The position numbers were made by a program, and so were the translations under genes. The notes below the pieces were generated by a model. That model saw only the letters and a program-made list of their open reading frames with translations, was not told the DNA's origin and did no database searches. Below, one piece after another: positions 16,852-26,445 of a DNA stretch of 64,000 nucleotides. The DNA comes from Halobacteriales archaeon QS_1_68_20 (lineage in GTDB: Archaea > Halobacteriota > Halobacteria > Halobacteriales > PXRE01), in NCBI GenBank assembly GCA_003021085.1, contig PXRE01000034.1, forward strand, positions 1-64,000, read 5' to 3'. The first letter of the stretch is position 1; the number at the start of each line of letters is the position of its first letter.

Positions 16852-19305
16852 TCAGTCATCGTCGATCACCTGCCTGGAAGAGTTGGCGACCACGAGGAGA
16901 CTGCTGGCAGCCATCGCCACCGCGGCGACCAGCGGGTTGAGCAGTCCCAGCGCCGCCGTCGGGAGCGCGACCGCGTTGTAGAGGAACGCCCACGCGAGGT
17001 TGCCGCGGACCCGGCGCTTGGTGGCCGCCGTCAGCGCGAACGTCCGCGGCACTGCGTCGAGGTCGTCCCCGACCAGCACGGCGTCGGCCGCGTCCGTCGC
17101 AAGGGCCGTCCCGCCCCCCATGGCGATGCCCACGTCCGCGGCCGCCAGCGCGGGCGCGTCGTTGCTCCCGTCGCCGACCATCGCTATCGTCCCCTCCGTG
17201 CGCAGGCGCTCGACGACCTCGGACTTCGCTTCCGGCGGGACGCCCGCGAACACGTCGTCGACGGCCGGATGGTCCGCGAATTTCGCGGTCGCCTCCGGAC
17301 TGTCGCCTGAGACGACGACCACGTGCCGGTCCTCGGCCAGTTCGGAGACGACCGCCTCCCACCCCTCGCGGGGTTCGTCGCCGGCGACGACGACGGTGCG
17401 CGCGCGGCCGTCCCACCCGACGAGCGCGGGGACCTGCCCGGCGTCACGGGCGCGCTCGCACCGTGCGGCGAGGTCGTCGGGGACCGACCAGCCCTCGGCC
17501 GCGAACAGCGTCTGACTGCCGACCAGCACGCGCACGCCGTCGACGCGGCCACCGACGCCGCGGCCCGGGTAGTTCCGGAAGTCCTCGACCCCGGACGCGG
17601 CCGATTCACCGGACGCGGCCGAATCGGTGGCCCCGGAGTCGGCCTCGCCTACGACCAGGCCACCGTCCGCGGCCGCTCGCTCGTCCGCGGTCCCCACCTC
17701 GTCGGCGAACTCGGCGATGGCGTCCGCGACGGGGTGGTCGGCGAACCGCTCGACGGCCGCCGCGCTGGCGAGGCCGGCCTCGTCGCCGGCCACGTCGACG
17801 ACCGCCATCTCGCCGGTCGTGAGCGTCCCGGTCTTGTCCAGGGCCACGACGTCGGCGTCGGTCGCGCGCTCGAACAGCGCGGTCGACGCGACGACGACGC
17901 CCGATCGGAGCGCGTCGCGGACGCCCGCGGCGACCGCCAGCGGGGTCGCCAGGCCCAGCGCGCACGGGCAGGAGACGACGAGCACGGCGAGGCCGGTCAG
18001 CAGGGCCCCGGTGAACTCGGCGCCGAGCGCCAGGTGGACGGCGGTCGCGGTCACCGCGAGGACGACGACCACGGGGACGAACGCCGCCGCCAGGCGGTCC
18101 GCGAGTCGCTGGACGCCCGGTCGCGTGCTTGCAACCTCCCAGACAGTCGAGAGCAGCCGGTCGACCGTGTGCTCGCCGTCGGGGGCGGGAGCCACGACCA
18201 GGCGACCCTCGGTCACGACCGCGCCACCGATTACCTCCTCACCGGGGTCGACCCGGTCAGGCAGCGACTCGCCGGTCACCAGCGACCGGTCGACCGCCGC
18301 GGTCCCCTCCAGCACCTCGCCGTCGGCCGGGACCCGCTCGCCGGACCCGACGACCACCTCGTCGCCCGGCCGCAGGTCCTCGACGGGGACCGTCTCGGTC
18401 CCATCGGCGGTGCGCCGTCGTGCCTCGTCGACCCGGCCCTCTGCGACGTCGGCCAGGCGGCCGGTCGCCCGTTCGCGGATGCGGTCCTCGTAGTATCCGC
18501 CCAGCGTGACGGCCAGCACGACGACGACGCTCACGTCGAAGTAGACGTGTTCGTGGCCGACCAGCACGGCGACGGCACTGTAGACGTACGCCGTCGTGGC
18601 CGCCAGCGCCACCAGCAGGTCCATGTTCGGCCGCCCGGCCTGGAGGCTGACGTACGCCCCCCTGAGGATCGGATAGCCCGTGTACCCCAGCACGACCGTC
18701 GCCATCGCCCATAGGTTCCACCGCAGGTAGGTGCCGACGGTCCCCGAGAGGTCCGCCAGGAGGACGTCCTCGGGGAGTCCGAGGTACGCCGGGTACAGGA
18801 ACAGGACGTACCACGCCATCGTCATCATGCCGAACAGGCCGCCGACGAGCAGGCGCCCGAGTTCCGCCTGGTCGTCGTCCGGCGGATTCTCGGCCAGTCC
18901 GGCCCGGTAGCCCAGTCCCTCGACGACTCCGGGGAAATCGTCGGGGTCGGCTTCGTCGGGGTCGTAGGTCACCTTCAGCACGCCGGAGGCGTAACTGGCC
19001 TCGGCGTGGTGGACGCCGTCGTGGTCGGCGGCGACCGATTCGAGGAACGCCTCGCAGGTCGTGCAGTGCATTCCGTCGACCCGGAGGTAGACGTCTTCTG
19101 CGTTCGCTGGCCCATCTCCGGACGATCCGAGGCCAGACTCGTCACGCTCTGCCAGTTCCTCCCGGACGGCGCTGGCGTCGGCGGTCGCGGGGTCGTCCAG
19201 CGTCCGGGCCACCTCCAGGCAACCCCGACAGCAGAACTCTCCGGCCACGTCGTCGTCCGTGAGCGGCGGGTCCGGCGTCGGCAGGTCACAGAGCGTGCAG
19301 GGCAT
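16852..19305 (-). CDS. copA: Copper-translocating P-type ATPase
   Basis: P1B-type ATPase moving Cu(I) across the membrane. The N-terminus has two Cys clusters ([15 protein letters not shown]) typical of oxidase-assembly ATPases, then a heavy-metal domain with [10 protein letters not shown] near residue 75. The transport motif [11 protein letters not shown] is near 445, the phosphorylated Asp in [10 protein letters not shown] near 485, the HP motif in [10 protein letters not shown] near 523, and [10 protein letters not shown] near 707. The SafE-like gene follows directly upstream and a ba3-type oxidase lies across a divergent gap, so delivery of copper to the oxidase (a CcoI/FixI-like role) is more likely than simple detoxification. 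Confidence 0.93.
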   Translation of the reverse strand: MPCTLCDLPTPDPPLTDDDVAGEFCCRGCLEVARTLDDPATADASAVREELAERDESGLGSSGDGPANAEDVYLRVDGMHCTTCEAFLESVAADHDGVHHAEASYASGVLKVTYDPDEADPDDFPGVVEGLGYRAGLAENPPDDDQAELGRLLVGGLFGMMTMAWYVLFLYPAYLGLPEDVLLADLSGTVGTYLRWNLWAMATVVLGYTGYPILRGAYVSLQAGRPNMDLLVALAATTAYVYSAVAVLVGHEHVYFDVSVVVVLAVTLGGYYEDRIRERATGRLADVAEGRVDEARRRTADGTETVPVEDLRPGDEVVVGSGERVPADGEVLEGTAAVDRSLVTGESLPDRVDPGEEVIGGAVVTEGRLVVAPAPDGEHTVDRLLSTVWEVASTRPGVQRLADRLAAAFVPVVVVLAVTATAVHLALGAEFTGALLTGLAVLVVSCPCALGLATPLAVAAGVRDALRSGVVVASTALFERATDADVVALDKTGTLTTGEMAVVDVAGDEAGLASAAAVERFADHPVADAIAEFADEVGTADERAAADGGLVVGEADSGATDSAASGESAASGVEDFRNYPGRGVGGRVDGVRVLVGSQTLFAAEGWSVPDDLAARCERARDAGQVPALVGWDGRARTVVVAGDEPREGWEAVVSELAEDRHVVVVSGDSPEATAKFADHPAVDDVFAGVPPEAKSEVVERLRTEGTIAMVGDGSNDAPALAAADVGIAMGGGTALATDAADAVLVGDDLDAVPRTFALTAATKRRVRGNLAWAFLYNAVALPTAALGLLNPLVAAVAMAASSLLVVANSSRQVIDDD

Positions 19306-19308
19306 GGG

Positions 19309-20106
19309 TCACAGGGGCTGGTAGATGGGTATCTCCACGTGCGGCACCGTGATCCCGAGAAGCGCCAGGCCGTGCAACAGCGGGATGGTACCGAGCGCGA
19401 CGAAGGCGGCCCCGAGCGCCCGGTTGAGCCTGGTCCGCCACCCGGTCGGCACCGACCCGAACGCGGTCCCGAAGGCGAACAGCGCCGGGAACGTCCCCAG
19501 GCCGAGCGCGGCCAGCGACGCCGCCCCAACCAGTGGTGACCCCCGCGCGAGCGCGTAGAGGTACGCCGGGTACAGGAGCGGACAGGGGAGCACCGCGTGG
19601 ACCGTCCCGAGCGCGACGATACGAGAGCCGCGCGCCCAGGCGTCTACGCGCCCGACCAGCAGGCCGTGGACGCGGCCGAAGAGTCGCCCGAGGACGGGCG
19701 AGGCGTGGCTCCCGCTCGCCCGCCCGCGGACGAGGTAGCCCAGGCCCGCGAGGACGACGACCGCCCCTACGGCGACCCCGGAGACAGCGCGGACGGCGTC
19801 GGCGACCCGGAGGACGGCGGCTGCGTCGAAGACCAGGGCGCCGACCGCGCCCAGCATCGCACCGACGGCTGCGTACCCCAGCGTCCGTCCCAGGTTGAAG
19901 GCGGCGTGTTGCCGGAGGTCGTACCAGGTGACGCCCTTGCTGTCGGGCATCCGGTCGGCGTACAGCGTCACCAGCGGGCCGCACATCCCGAGGCAGTGGG
20001 CGCCGCCGAGCAGTCCGACGAGGAAGAACACCGCCAGGCCCGCTTCGGCGTCGGCCGGGAGGCTCACGGCGGCGGCGATTGGTGCGGTGGGTCCAGGTTG
20101 GAACAT
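19309..20106 (-). CDS. SafE/TauE-like membrane protein, oxidase-associated
   Basis: Start set at ATG 20106 so that the protein opens MFQPGPTAPIAAAVSLP before the first helix; open frame continues upstream. The first helix bears GGAHCLGMCGP (residues 35-44), the Cys-containing signature of the DsbD/SafE-like group that partners with copper ATPases in oxidase assembly. Six or more hydrophobic segments follow, with LPCPLLYPAYLYAL near residue 180. The stop lies 3 bases before the copA start, so they form an operon. Likely a copper or thiol handling role in the membrane. Confidence 0.85.
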   Translation of the reverse strand: MFQPGPTAPIAAAVSLPADAEAGLAVFFLVGLLGGAHCLGMCGPLVTLYADRMPDSKGVTWYDLRQHAAFNLGRTLGYAAVGAMLGAVGALVFDAAAVLRVADAVRAVSGVAVGAVVVLAGLGYLVRGRASGSHASPVLGRLFGRVHGLLVGRVDAWARGSRIVALGTVHAVLPCPLLYPAYLYALARGSPLVGAASLAALGLGTFPALFAFGTAFGSVPTGWRTRLNRALGAAFVALGTIPLLHGLALLGITVPHVEIPIYQPL

Positions 20107-20140
20107 GGTCGGAGCCTGTCCTGCAGTGTGGCGGTTCAAG

Positions 20141-20320
20141 TCAGTGCGCGCTGCCGTCGGCCCCGGACGTCGAGAGCATTTTGAAGAAGCTCCCGACGAT
20201 CAGCAGGACGCTCACGACCGCGACGTACCCGGTCGCGCTACGGGCGAGCGCGTACGCGAGCACGGGCGCCAGCGCCGCGAGTCCGAGCGACGCGAGCGGT
20301 GCGGGTCGATCCAGTGCCAT
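20141..20320 (-). CDS. Small membrane protein beside oxidase genes (59 aa)
   Basis: The start ATG reads from 20320. 59 residues with two hydrophobic helices: PLASLGLAALAPVLAYALA and TGYVAVVSVLLIVGSFF. It begins the minus-strand operon with the SafE-like protein and CopA, 34 bases upstream of SafE. From memory, a similar short protein accompanies haloarchaeal cytochrome oxidase clusters. Probably an accessory or assembly factor; no motif proves this. Confidence 0.65.
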   Translation of the reverse strand: MALDRPAPLASLGLAALAPVLAYALARSATGYVAVVSVLLIVGSFFKMLSTSGADGSAH

Positions 20321-20482
20321 CGCCCACCGGTTCGGACGTTAGTACGTTAACCGTCGTCCCGATTCCAAGAACCTGAAAATCGGCTCCGTCGTTTACGGGG
20401 TGACCGTCCGGACTCCCGGGCGTATGACGGAAACGTCGATGGGACCGAGCGGGTGCACGACGAGCGCGCCCGGTGGTGAACC

Positions 20483-21370
20483 GTGAGCGTCGATTCCGGG
20501 GGGCCTGCCCCCGACGGGGTATCGAGGCGGAGCGTCCTGCGACGCGGCGCCGCCGCCTCGGTCGCCCTGGCCGGCCTGGGAACCGGCGTCGCCAGCGCCC
20601 AGCCGTACGGTGGCTGGTTCACGGACGACGCGCCGGGCGGCGCGACGAGCAACTACGACGGGACCACCGTCGACCGAACTTGCGAGGACTCGATCACGAT
20701 CACGGTCGGCGCGGACGGCAACGACGGGTCCTTCGCCTACGACCCGCCGGCCGTCAGGATCGACCCCGGGACCGAGGTCGTCTTCGATTGGGCTTCGGAC
20801 ACCCACAACCTCGTCCTGAAGGACGGCCCCGACGGTGGCTGGAGCGGCTACGACGAGATCCAGGACGCCGGATTCGAGCACAGCCACACCTTCGAGACGG
20901 AGGGCGTCTACAAGTACTACTGCGAACCCCACCTGACGCTGGGGATGAAAGGCGCCGTCGCCGTCGGCAGCGACGTGCCGACGGTCACTCCGACGCCCGC
21001 CCCGTCCGGTGACGGCGAATCGGACGGTGACGACGGCGGGGGGCTGGTCGGTCCGTTCTTCGACGGCAGTTCGCCCATCGTCAGCGCCACGCTGGGCTTC
21101 CTGACGGTCAGCGTCGGCGCGGTGTTCGCCGGGGAGTTGCTCGGCGCACTGGACGAGTGGCGGGCCGAGGCCAGGGCGGCAATCGAGGAGACCGACGGCG
21201 AGGTCGTCGAAGCCCCCGAGACGGAATCGGCGCGCGAACTGGACCACGACTCGTTCGTCCCCCGGGGCACCTGGACGCTGGTCCTGGTGTACCTGCTGAT
21301 CCTGGCGACGATGTGGGTGTTCACCTACTTCGTCGAGTTCCTGGGGCGTGAACCGACGGTGATCGGGTGA
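20483..21370 (+). CDS. Halocyanin-like protein fused to two C-terminal membrane helices
   Basis: Starts at GTG 20483. SRRSVLRRG at residues 14-22 is a Tat signal. A blue-copper domain follows, with ligands in SDTHNLVL (His near 108) and YYCEPHLTLGM (Cys, His and Met near 148-156). After a Pro/Asp/Gly linker come one helix (ATLGFLTVSVGAVFAGELLG) and, at the end, PRGTWTLVLVYLLILATMWVFTY. That last part resembles the single-helix subunit IIa (CbaD) of ba3 oxidases. It starts the operon with subunits II and I, so it probably donates electrons to the CuA site while staying tethered to the complex. The fusion reading is an inference. Confidence 0.85.
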   Translation: MSVDSGGPAPDGVSRRSVLRRGAAASVALAGLGTGVASAQPYGGWFTDDAPGGATSNYDGTTVDRTCEDSITITVGADGNDGSFAYDPPAVRIDPGTEVVFDWASDTHNLVLKDGPDGGWSGYDEIQDAGFEHSHTFETEGVYKYYCEPHLTLGMKGAVAVGSDVPTVTPTPAPSGDGESDGDDGGGLVGPFFDGSSPIVSATLGFLTVSVGAVFAGELLGALDEWRAEARAAIEETDGEVVEAPETESARELDHDSFVPRGTWTLVLVYLLILATMWVFTYFVEFLGREPTVIG

Positions 21371-21374
21371 TACG

Positions 21375-21893
21375 ATGGAGGTACACAGGTACGAGAAAAT
21401 CTGGATCGGCATCTCTTTGCTGGTGATCGTCGGGTGGATCGCGACCGTGGTGTTCGGGGCCGTCGGCCCCGGAATCGCCATGGTGGACGACTCGGGCGGC
21501 CAAATCGCCGATCCCTCGAACCCGACCGAGAGCGACGCCTTCCGCGACCCCGGCGTCTACCAGGTCGGGGAGAACGAGTACGAGGTGTACGTGCTCGCCC
21601 GGCAGTTCGCGTTCCAGCCGGGGACCAGCGAACCGATCCGGGTGCCCGCCAACAGCACCGTCACCTTCTACGTGACGAGTCCGGACGTGACCCACGGGTT
21701 CGAAGTGGTCGGCACCAACGTCAACACGATGGTCATCCCCGGCCAGGTCGCGGAACTGACCGTGGAGTTCGACGACCCCGGCCGGTACGGCATCGTCTGC
21801 AACGAGTACTGCGGGTCGGCCCACCACACGATGGAGGGGACCATCGAGGTGGTCGAACAGGACGAGGTCAACGGTACGGAGGGTGACACATGA
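21375..21893 (+). CDS. cbaB: ba3-type cytochrome c oxidase subunit II
   Basis: One N-terminal helix (WIGISLLVIVGWIATVVF) anchors an outward cupredoxin domain. The CuA ligands are visible: His in DVTHGFEVVG, and Cys, Glu, Cys, His and Met in CNEYCGSAHHTM near residue 142. 172 residues, the short form typical of ba3 (B-type) oxidases. It starts 4 bases after the halocyanin-like gene and its stop overlaps the subunit I ATG (ATGA), so all three are coupled. Confidence 0.95.
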   Translation: MEVHRYEKIWIGISLLVIVGWIATVVFGAVGPGIAMVDDSGGQIADPSNPTESDAFRDPGVYQVGENEYEVYVLARQFAFQPGTSEPIRVPANSTVTFYVTSPDVTHGFEVVGTNVNTMVIPGQVAELTVEFDDPGRYGIVCNEYCGSAHHTMEGTIEVVEQDEVNGTEGDT

Positions 21894-23638
21894 GCGGAGT
21901 CGTGGACGCGACGGAGACCGAGACGCGCACGGACCGTGACAGAGACGAGAGCCTCGCAACGGGGGTGTTCCTCGAAGCGTACCCACGGGAAGCGAAGGTC
22001 GTCCGCATCTGCTTCGGCGTGGCGTTGGCGGCGCTGGGGTTGATCGGCGTCTTCGGCCTGGTCCAGGCCCTGCACCGGACCGGCTTCTACCGCGGGTTCG
22101 TCAGTTCCGCGGACTACTACACCGTCCTGTCGGCCCACGGCGTGCTGGTGGCGTTCGTGTTCACGACGTTCTTCGTCGCCGGCCTGTTCACGTGGGCGGT
22201 CACGCTGAGCCTCGACCGACCACTACCGCACCCGCGACTCACCTGGACGTGGCTCGGGATGCTGTCGCTGGGGACCGTGATGGCGGTTTCGGCAGTGCTG
22301 GGCGGCCTGCTGGACTTCGTCCCGATGGAGGCGGACGTGCTGTTCACGTTCTACGTGCCGCTGGAGGCCCACCCCGTGTTCTACGTGGGTGCCGCGCTGG
22401 TCATCGTCGGCTCCTGGCTCGCCGGGGCGTCGTACTTCCTGGCGTACCGCGAGTGGCGCGAGGACAACCCCGGCGAGCGTATCCCGCTGCAGACGTTCAT
22501 GGTGCTGACGACGTTCCTGATGTGGTACCTCTCGTCCGTCGGGGTCGCCGTCGAGGTGGTCGTCTTCCTGATCCCGTGGTCGCTGGGCATCGTCCCGCAG
22601 GTCGATCCCCTGCTCACCAGGTCGCTGTTCTGGTACTTCGGCCACCCGGTCGTGTACTTCTGGCTGTTGCCGGCGTACCTGCTGTGGTACACCGTGTTGC
22701 CGAAACTGGCCGGCGGCCGACTCCTGTCGGACCCGCTGGCTCGCGTCGTGTTCGTGCTGTTCCTGCTCCTGTCGACGCCGACCGGGTTCCACCACCAGTA
22801 CCTGGACCCCGGCATCGCCGAGGGGTTCAAGTTCGTCGCGATGACGAACACGATGTTCCTGCTGTTGCCGAGCCTGCTCACCGCGTTCACGGTGGTGGCG
22901 AGCATGGGACACGGCGCACGCCAGCGCGGCGGGTCGGGTCGCCTGGGCTGGCTCCGGGCGTTGCCCTGGGACGACCCGGCGTTCTCGGGGCTGGCGCTGG
23001 CCGGCCTGATGTTCGCGGCCGGCGGGTTCTCCGGCATGGTCAACGCCGGGATGAACCTCAACTACCTCGTCCACAACACCCTGTGGCTGCCGGGGCACTT
23101 CCACCTCACCGTCGGAACGGCCACCGCGCTGTCGGCGATGGCCATCGCCTACTGGCTGGTGCCACAGCTGACGGGCAAGCGGCTGCGGTTCCACGGCCTG
23201 GCGGTCGTCCAGCCGTACCTCTGGTTCGTCGGGATGACGCTGATGTCCAACGCGATGCACCGCGGCGGCCTGGCCGGCCTACCGCGGCGGACCGCCGAAC
23301 CCCAGTACGACCAGGTCAGCTTCGAGGGCGTCGTCGGGACCGTCGGCGAGATGCAGTTACAGATCGCCGTCGGCGCGGTCCTGCTGTTCGTCTCGCTGGC
23401 GCTGTTCCTGACGGTGATAGTCGGGACCTGGCTGGGCCCCCGCGGCGGCCAGTTGCGGGTCAACGGGGACATTCCGGAACCGCTGTCCGGCCCCGAGAGC
23501 GCTCCGAGGGTGCTGGACAATCTCCGGCTCTGGTTCGCCATCGCCGTCGTGCTGGTGGTGCTGGCGTACGCGCTCCCGCTGTGGGACATGGTCGCCGACG
23601 GCGTGTTCCAGCCGGGGACCCCACCGCTCTCGCCCTGA
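21890..23638 (+). CDS. cbaA: ba3-type cytochrome c oxidase subunit I
   Basis: Reduces O2 to water and pumps protons. 582 residues with about 13 hydrophobic helices. Heme and CuB ligands are recognisable: SAHGVLVAFVF near 82 (low-spin heme His), GHPVVYFWLLPAY near 250 (CuB His with the cross-linked Tyr), TGFHHQYLDPG near 300 (CuB His-His) and LPGHFHLTVG near 401 (heme His pair). The D-channel Asp motif of A-type oxidases is absent, in keeping with a B-family enzyme using only a K-type pathway. Confidence 0.95.
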   Translation: MSGVVDATETETRTDRDRDESLATGVFLEAYPREAKVVRICFGVALAALGLIGVFGLVQALHRTGFYRGFVSSADYYTVLSAHGVLVAFVFTTFFVAGLFTWAVTLSLDRPLPHPRLTWTWLGMLSLGTVMAVSAVLGGLLDFVPMEADVLFTFYVPLEAHPVFYVGAALVIVGSWLAGASYFLAYREWREDNPGERIPLQTFMVLTTFLMWYLSSVGVAVEVVVFLIPWSLGIVPQVDPLLTRSLFWYFGHPVVYFWLLPAYLLWYTVLPKLAGGRLLSDPLARVVFVLFLLLSTPTGFHHQYLDPGIAEGFKFVAMTNTMFLLLPSLLTAFTVVASMGHGARQRGGSGRLGWLRALPWDDPAFSGLALAGLMFAAGGFSGMVNAGMNLNYLVHNTLWLPGHFHLTVGTATALSAMAIAYWLVPQLTGKRLRFHGLAVVQPYLWFVGMTLMSNAMHRGGLAGLPRRTAEPQYDQVSFEGVVGTVGEMQLQIAVGAVLLFVSLALFLTVIVGTWLGPRGGQLRVNGDIPEPLSGPESAPRVLDNLRLWFAIAVVLVVLAYALPLWDMVADGVFQPGTPPLSP

Positions 23639-23641
23639 CCG

Positions 23642-24232
23642 ATGAGCGACTCGCCACCGTCGGACGACGGGCCGACGAACGGTGATCGACCCTCGGATGC
23701 CGACGGTGCGGACGGGACGAGTCGCAGGCGGGTGATCCGTGTCCTGGTCGGCCTGGGGCTGGGACTCCCGATCCTGATCGAACTGCGGACGTTCCTGAGT
23801 CTCGTGACCCCCTGGATCGGGGGCGACGACGGCGAGGACACGCCCTCGGGCACGCCGCCGGAGGAGGCCGTCGGCGTCGGCGACGAACTCCTGCCGGGGA
23901 CCGAACCGGTCGAACGGTTCACGGAGCTGACGGTCACCACGTCCGACGGCGACACCTGGCCGTTCACGGCGGTCCTCGAGGTCGAGAACGGCGGGAAGGT
24001 CCCGTACGCCATCGAACTGGGCGCGGTCACGACCGGCGACGGGACGGTCGTGGAGGGCGGCGTCTCGTCAGACCGGATCCTCCCCGGGGAGACGAAGACG
24101 GTGGCGACGACCTGGCCGCTCCCCGAGGGTGCGACCCCGCGGTCGGTCGCCGTCAGGGCCGAAGTGTTCCGAGAGGAGCCGGAAGTAATCGAGGGCGACG
24201 TCACGCTGCGCGGCGTCGCGGTCGACGGCTAA
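23642..24232 (+). CDS. Membrane-anchored oxidase-operon protein, function unknown
   Basis: Begins 3 bases after cbaA, clearly in the operon. Residues 1-32 are low-complexity and acidic, one helix follows (IRVLVGLGLGLPILIELRTFLSL), and the outward part (about residue 85 onward) has a beta-sandwich pattern (FTELTVTTSDGDTWPFTAVLEV, KVPYAIELGAVTTGDG). It has no copper-binding His/Cys/Met cluster, so it is not another cupredoxin. It may stabilise the oxidase or dock the halocyanin domain. Confidence 0.7.
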   Translation: MSDSPPSDDGPTNGDRPSDADGADGTSRRRVIRVLVGLGLGLPILIELRTFLSLVTPWIGGDDGEDTPSGTPPEEAVGVGDELLPGTEPVERFTELTVTTSDGDTWPFTAVLEVENGGKVPYAIELGAVTTGDGTVVEGGVSSDRILPGETKTVATTWPLPEGATPRSVAVRAEVFREEPEVIEGDVTLRGVAVDG

Positions 24233-24270
24233 AGGAAACCGTTTTTCGCGCGCCCGGCGAACCGCCAGTC

Positions 24271-25545
24271 ATGGACGTACAGCGGATCGCGGACCTCCGG
24301 CCGGGCGAGCGCGCCGCGCTGTTCGACCGGGACGCGGGCATCGAATCGGCGCGGGCGGACGTGCGGGAGGTCGTCGACAGGGTGCGCGACGAAGGCGACG
24401 TCGCAGTCCGGGAGTTCACCCGCGAGTTCGACGACGTGGAGGTCGGCAACCTCGACGTGACCGACCGCGCCGAACGGGCCTACGACGAGGTCGACGACGA
24501 CCTCCGGGAGGCCATCGAGACGGCCGCCGAGAACGTCCGGGCGTTCCACCAGCGGCAGGTCCCCGAGGACTGGCGCGTCGAGCACGACGGCGTCGAACTG
24601 GGCCGGCGGTTCCGCCCGCTGGACCGGGTGGGCGCCTACGTCCCCGGCGGGGCGGCGGCGTACCCCTCCAGCGCGCTGATGAGCGTGATTCCAGCGAAGG
24701 TGGCCGGCGTCGAGCACGTGGCCGTCGCCACCCCGCCCGCCGACGAGATGAACCCGGCGACGCTGGCGGCGATCCACGTGGCCGGGGCGGACGCGGTGTT
24801 CTCCGTCGGCGGTGCCCAGGCCGTCGCGGCGCTGGCGTACGGGACCGAGACGGTCACCCGGGTCCAGAAGGTCGTCGGGCCAGGCAACCGCTGGGTCACC
24901 GCAGCGAAGGCCGAGGTCCGCGGCGACGTGGAGATCGACTTCCTCGCGGGACCCTCCGAGATCCTCGTGGTCGCCGACGAGACGGCCGACCCCGAGTTCG
25001 TCGCCGCCGACCTGGTCGCGCAGGCAGAACACGACGAGGCCGCGCGCGTCGTCGCCGTGACGGACGACGAGGACCTCGCGGAAGCCGTCGCGGAAGCCGT
25101 CGACCGCCAGGCCGGCGAGCGCGAACGTGAGGACACCATCCGGGCGGCGCTGTCCGCCGACGCCTCCGGCGTGTTCCTGGCGCGGTCGATGAGCGAGGCG
25201 ATCACCTTCGCCGACGAGTTCGCCCCCGAGCACCTGTCGATCCAGGCCGACGACGACGAGTCGATCCTCGACCGCATCGGCAACTACGGCAGCGCCTTCC
25301 TGGGGCCGTACACGCCAGTCGCGGCCGGCGACTACGCCTCCGGGACCAACCACGTCCTCCCGACGGCGGGGCTAGCGAAGGTGAGCGGCGGCCTCTCCGT
25401 GGACGAGTTCCTGCGGGGCCAGACCGTCCAGCGACTCTCGCGGGACGGCCTCGCCGGCCTCTCGGACGCCATCGAGACGCTGGCTGATGCGGAGGGCCTC
25501 CAAGCCCACGCCGAGAGCGTCCGGACGCGCCTGCGCGAGGACTGA
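24271..25545 (+). CDS. hisD: Histidinol dehydrogenase
   Basis: Zinc-dependent NAD oxidoreductase for the last two steps of histidine synthesis. Motifs in order: RRFRPLDRVGAYVPGGAAAYPS near 110, KVVGPGNRWVTAAK near 205, DFLAGPSEILV, AQAEHDEAA (zinc-site residues) and the C-terminal TNHVLPTAGLAKVSGGLS. 424 residues, complete. GTTTTTCG at 24241-24248 lies 27 bases before ATG 24271, so it has its own leaderless promoter apart from the oxidase operon. Confidence 0.96.
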   Translation: MDVQRIADLRPGERAALFDRDAGIESARADVREVVDRVRDEGDVAVREFTREFDDVEVGNLDVTDRAERAYDEVDDDLREAIETAAENVRAFHQRQVPEDWRVEHDGVELGRRFRPLDRVGAYVPGGAAAYPSSALMSVIPAKVAGVEHVAVATPPADEMNPATLAAIHVAGADAVFSVGGAQAVAALAYGTETVTRVQKVVGPGNRWVTAAKAEVRGDVEIDFLAGPSEILVVADETADPEFVAADLVAQAEHDEAARVVAVTDDEDLAEAVAEAVDRQAGEREREDTIRAALSADASGVFLARSMSEAITFADEFAPEHLSIQADDDESILDRIGNYGSAFLGPYTPVAAGDYASGTNHVLPTAGLAKVSGGLSVDEFLRGQTVQRLSRDGLAGLSDAIETLADAEGLQAHAESVRTRLRED

Positions 25546-25623
25546 CCCTCCCTCCGAGCCGCTCTGTGGCCCACCTGTCACTCATACGGAACGTTCTTGT
25601 CAGACCGATCCGACGTTCCGCCG

Positions 25624-26130
25624 ATGGCTCCGCGGAGCGAGAGCAGGGACCGTGTGGACGGCGAGGACGCGCCCACGGGCCGACGGCCGTCCGGATCCGA
25701 CGCTTGGGCAACCGGTGCGGGGGCTGGTCGGGCCGTTCCTGCTCGGTGGGTTGTTCGCGGGCATCCCGGTCGGCGCGGTGGCGCTGTTCCGCCCGGCGAC
25801 CGCGATTCCGCTCGTGGGCGGCCTAGTGTAGGTCTTCGCGCTCGCGGTCCCCGCGGAGGAACTGGCGAAGTGGCTGGCCGTCAGGCTGACCGCCTCCGGT
25901 CGGCGGACTTCGGGTCGGTCGTCGACGGCGCGGTCTACGGCGCGATGGCGGGCCTGGGCTTCGCCACCCTGGAGAACGCGGTGTTCGTCGGCCTCCCGGT
26001 GATAAGGTCCGCGGGCGCGGTCACGCTGGCCGACGCCGCGGGCGTCGCCACCGGACGGATGCTGGCCGGTCCGGTCCCCCGTCTCGATGCGGTCGCCGGA
26101 AGAAGACTCCTCCCCCATGTGACTCGGTAA
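25624..26130 (+). pseudogene. Decayed prsW-like membrane protease
   Basis: Fragments of a PrsW (M82-type) intramembrane metalloprotease are spread over two frames. A helix (LVGPFLLGGLFAGIPVGAVAL) is cut by TAG at 25829. The same frame then carries the active-site EExxK in VPAEELAKWLAVRL. The next frame carries VVDGAVYGAMAGLGFATLENAVF, the second signature. The N-terminal text fits the other frame again. At least two frameshifts, one stop and loss of the C-terminal helices make it a pseudogene. It borders a repeat-rich gap. Confidence 0.75.
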
Positions 26131-26218
26131 CGCCCACAGCGGGTTAAAGCGTGGGCCGGGGTAGTGGTGATCAGATTAGCTGGATCCGTGGTCGTGTTCG
26201 TCCAGAATGCTCTCGCGT

Positions 26219-26265
26219 CCTCTCTGGACGGTAGCTTGGCCGTCAACACGCGGAAAGCCCCCGCG
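26219..26265 (+). repeat. Dispersed repeat family, copy A
   Basis: 47 bases beginning CCTCTCTGG and ending GGAAAGCCCCCGCG, with GCTTGGCCGTCAAC in the middle. It aligns with the two 49-base copies at 42514 and 42564, sharing the ends CTCTCT and GAAAGCCCCCGCG and the central TTGGC.CAA core. Confidence 0.75.
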
Positions 26266-26445
26266 GGCTCGACTCGGGGGGCTCGCTGCGCTCCTCGCTT
26301 CGCTGCGCGGGCTGCGCCTGGCGGAGCGTCGCTCTCGCTGGCCTTCGCTCGGTACCTCGCGAAGAACTCGCCGCGTCCCGCTCGCCTCGCTCGCGGGAAC
26401 GGCACGGCGGCCGCGCCAGTGCGCGCCACCGCCGGCTGTGCGGGC

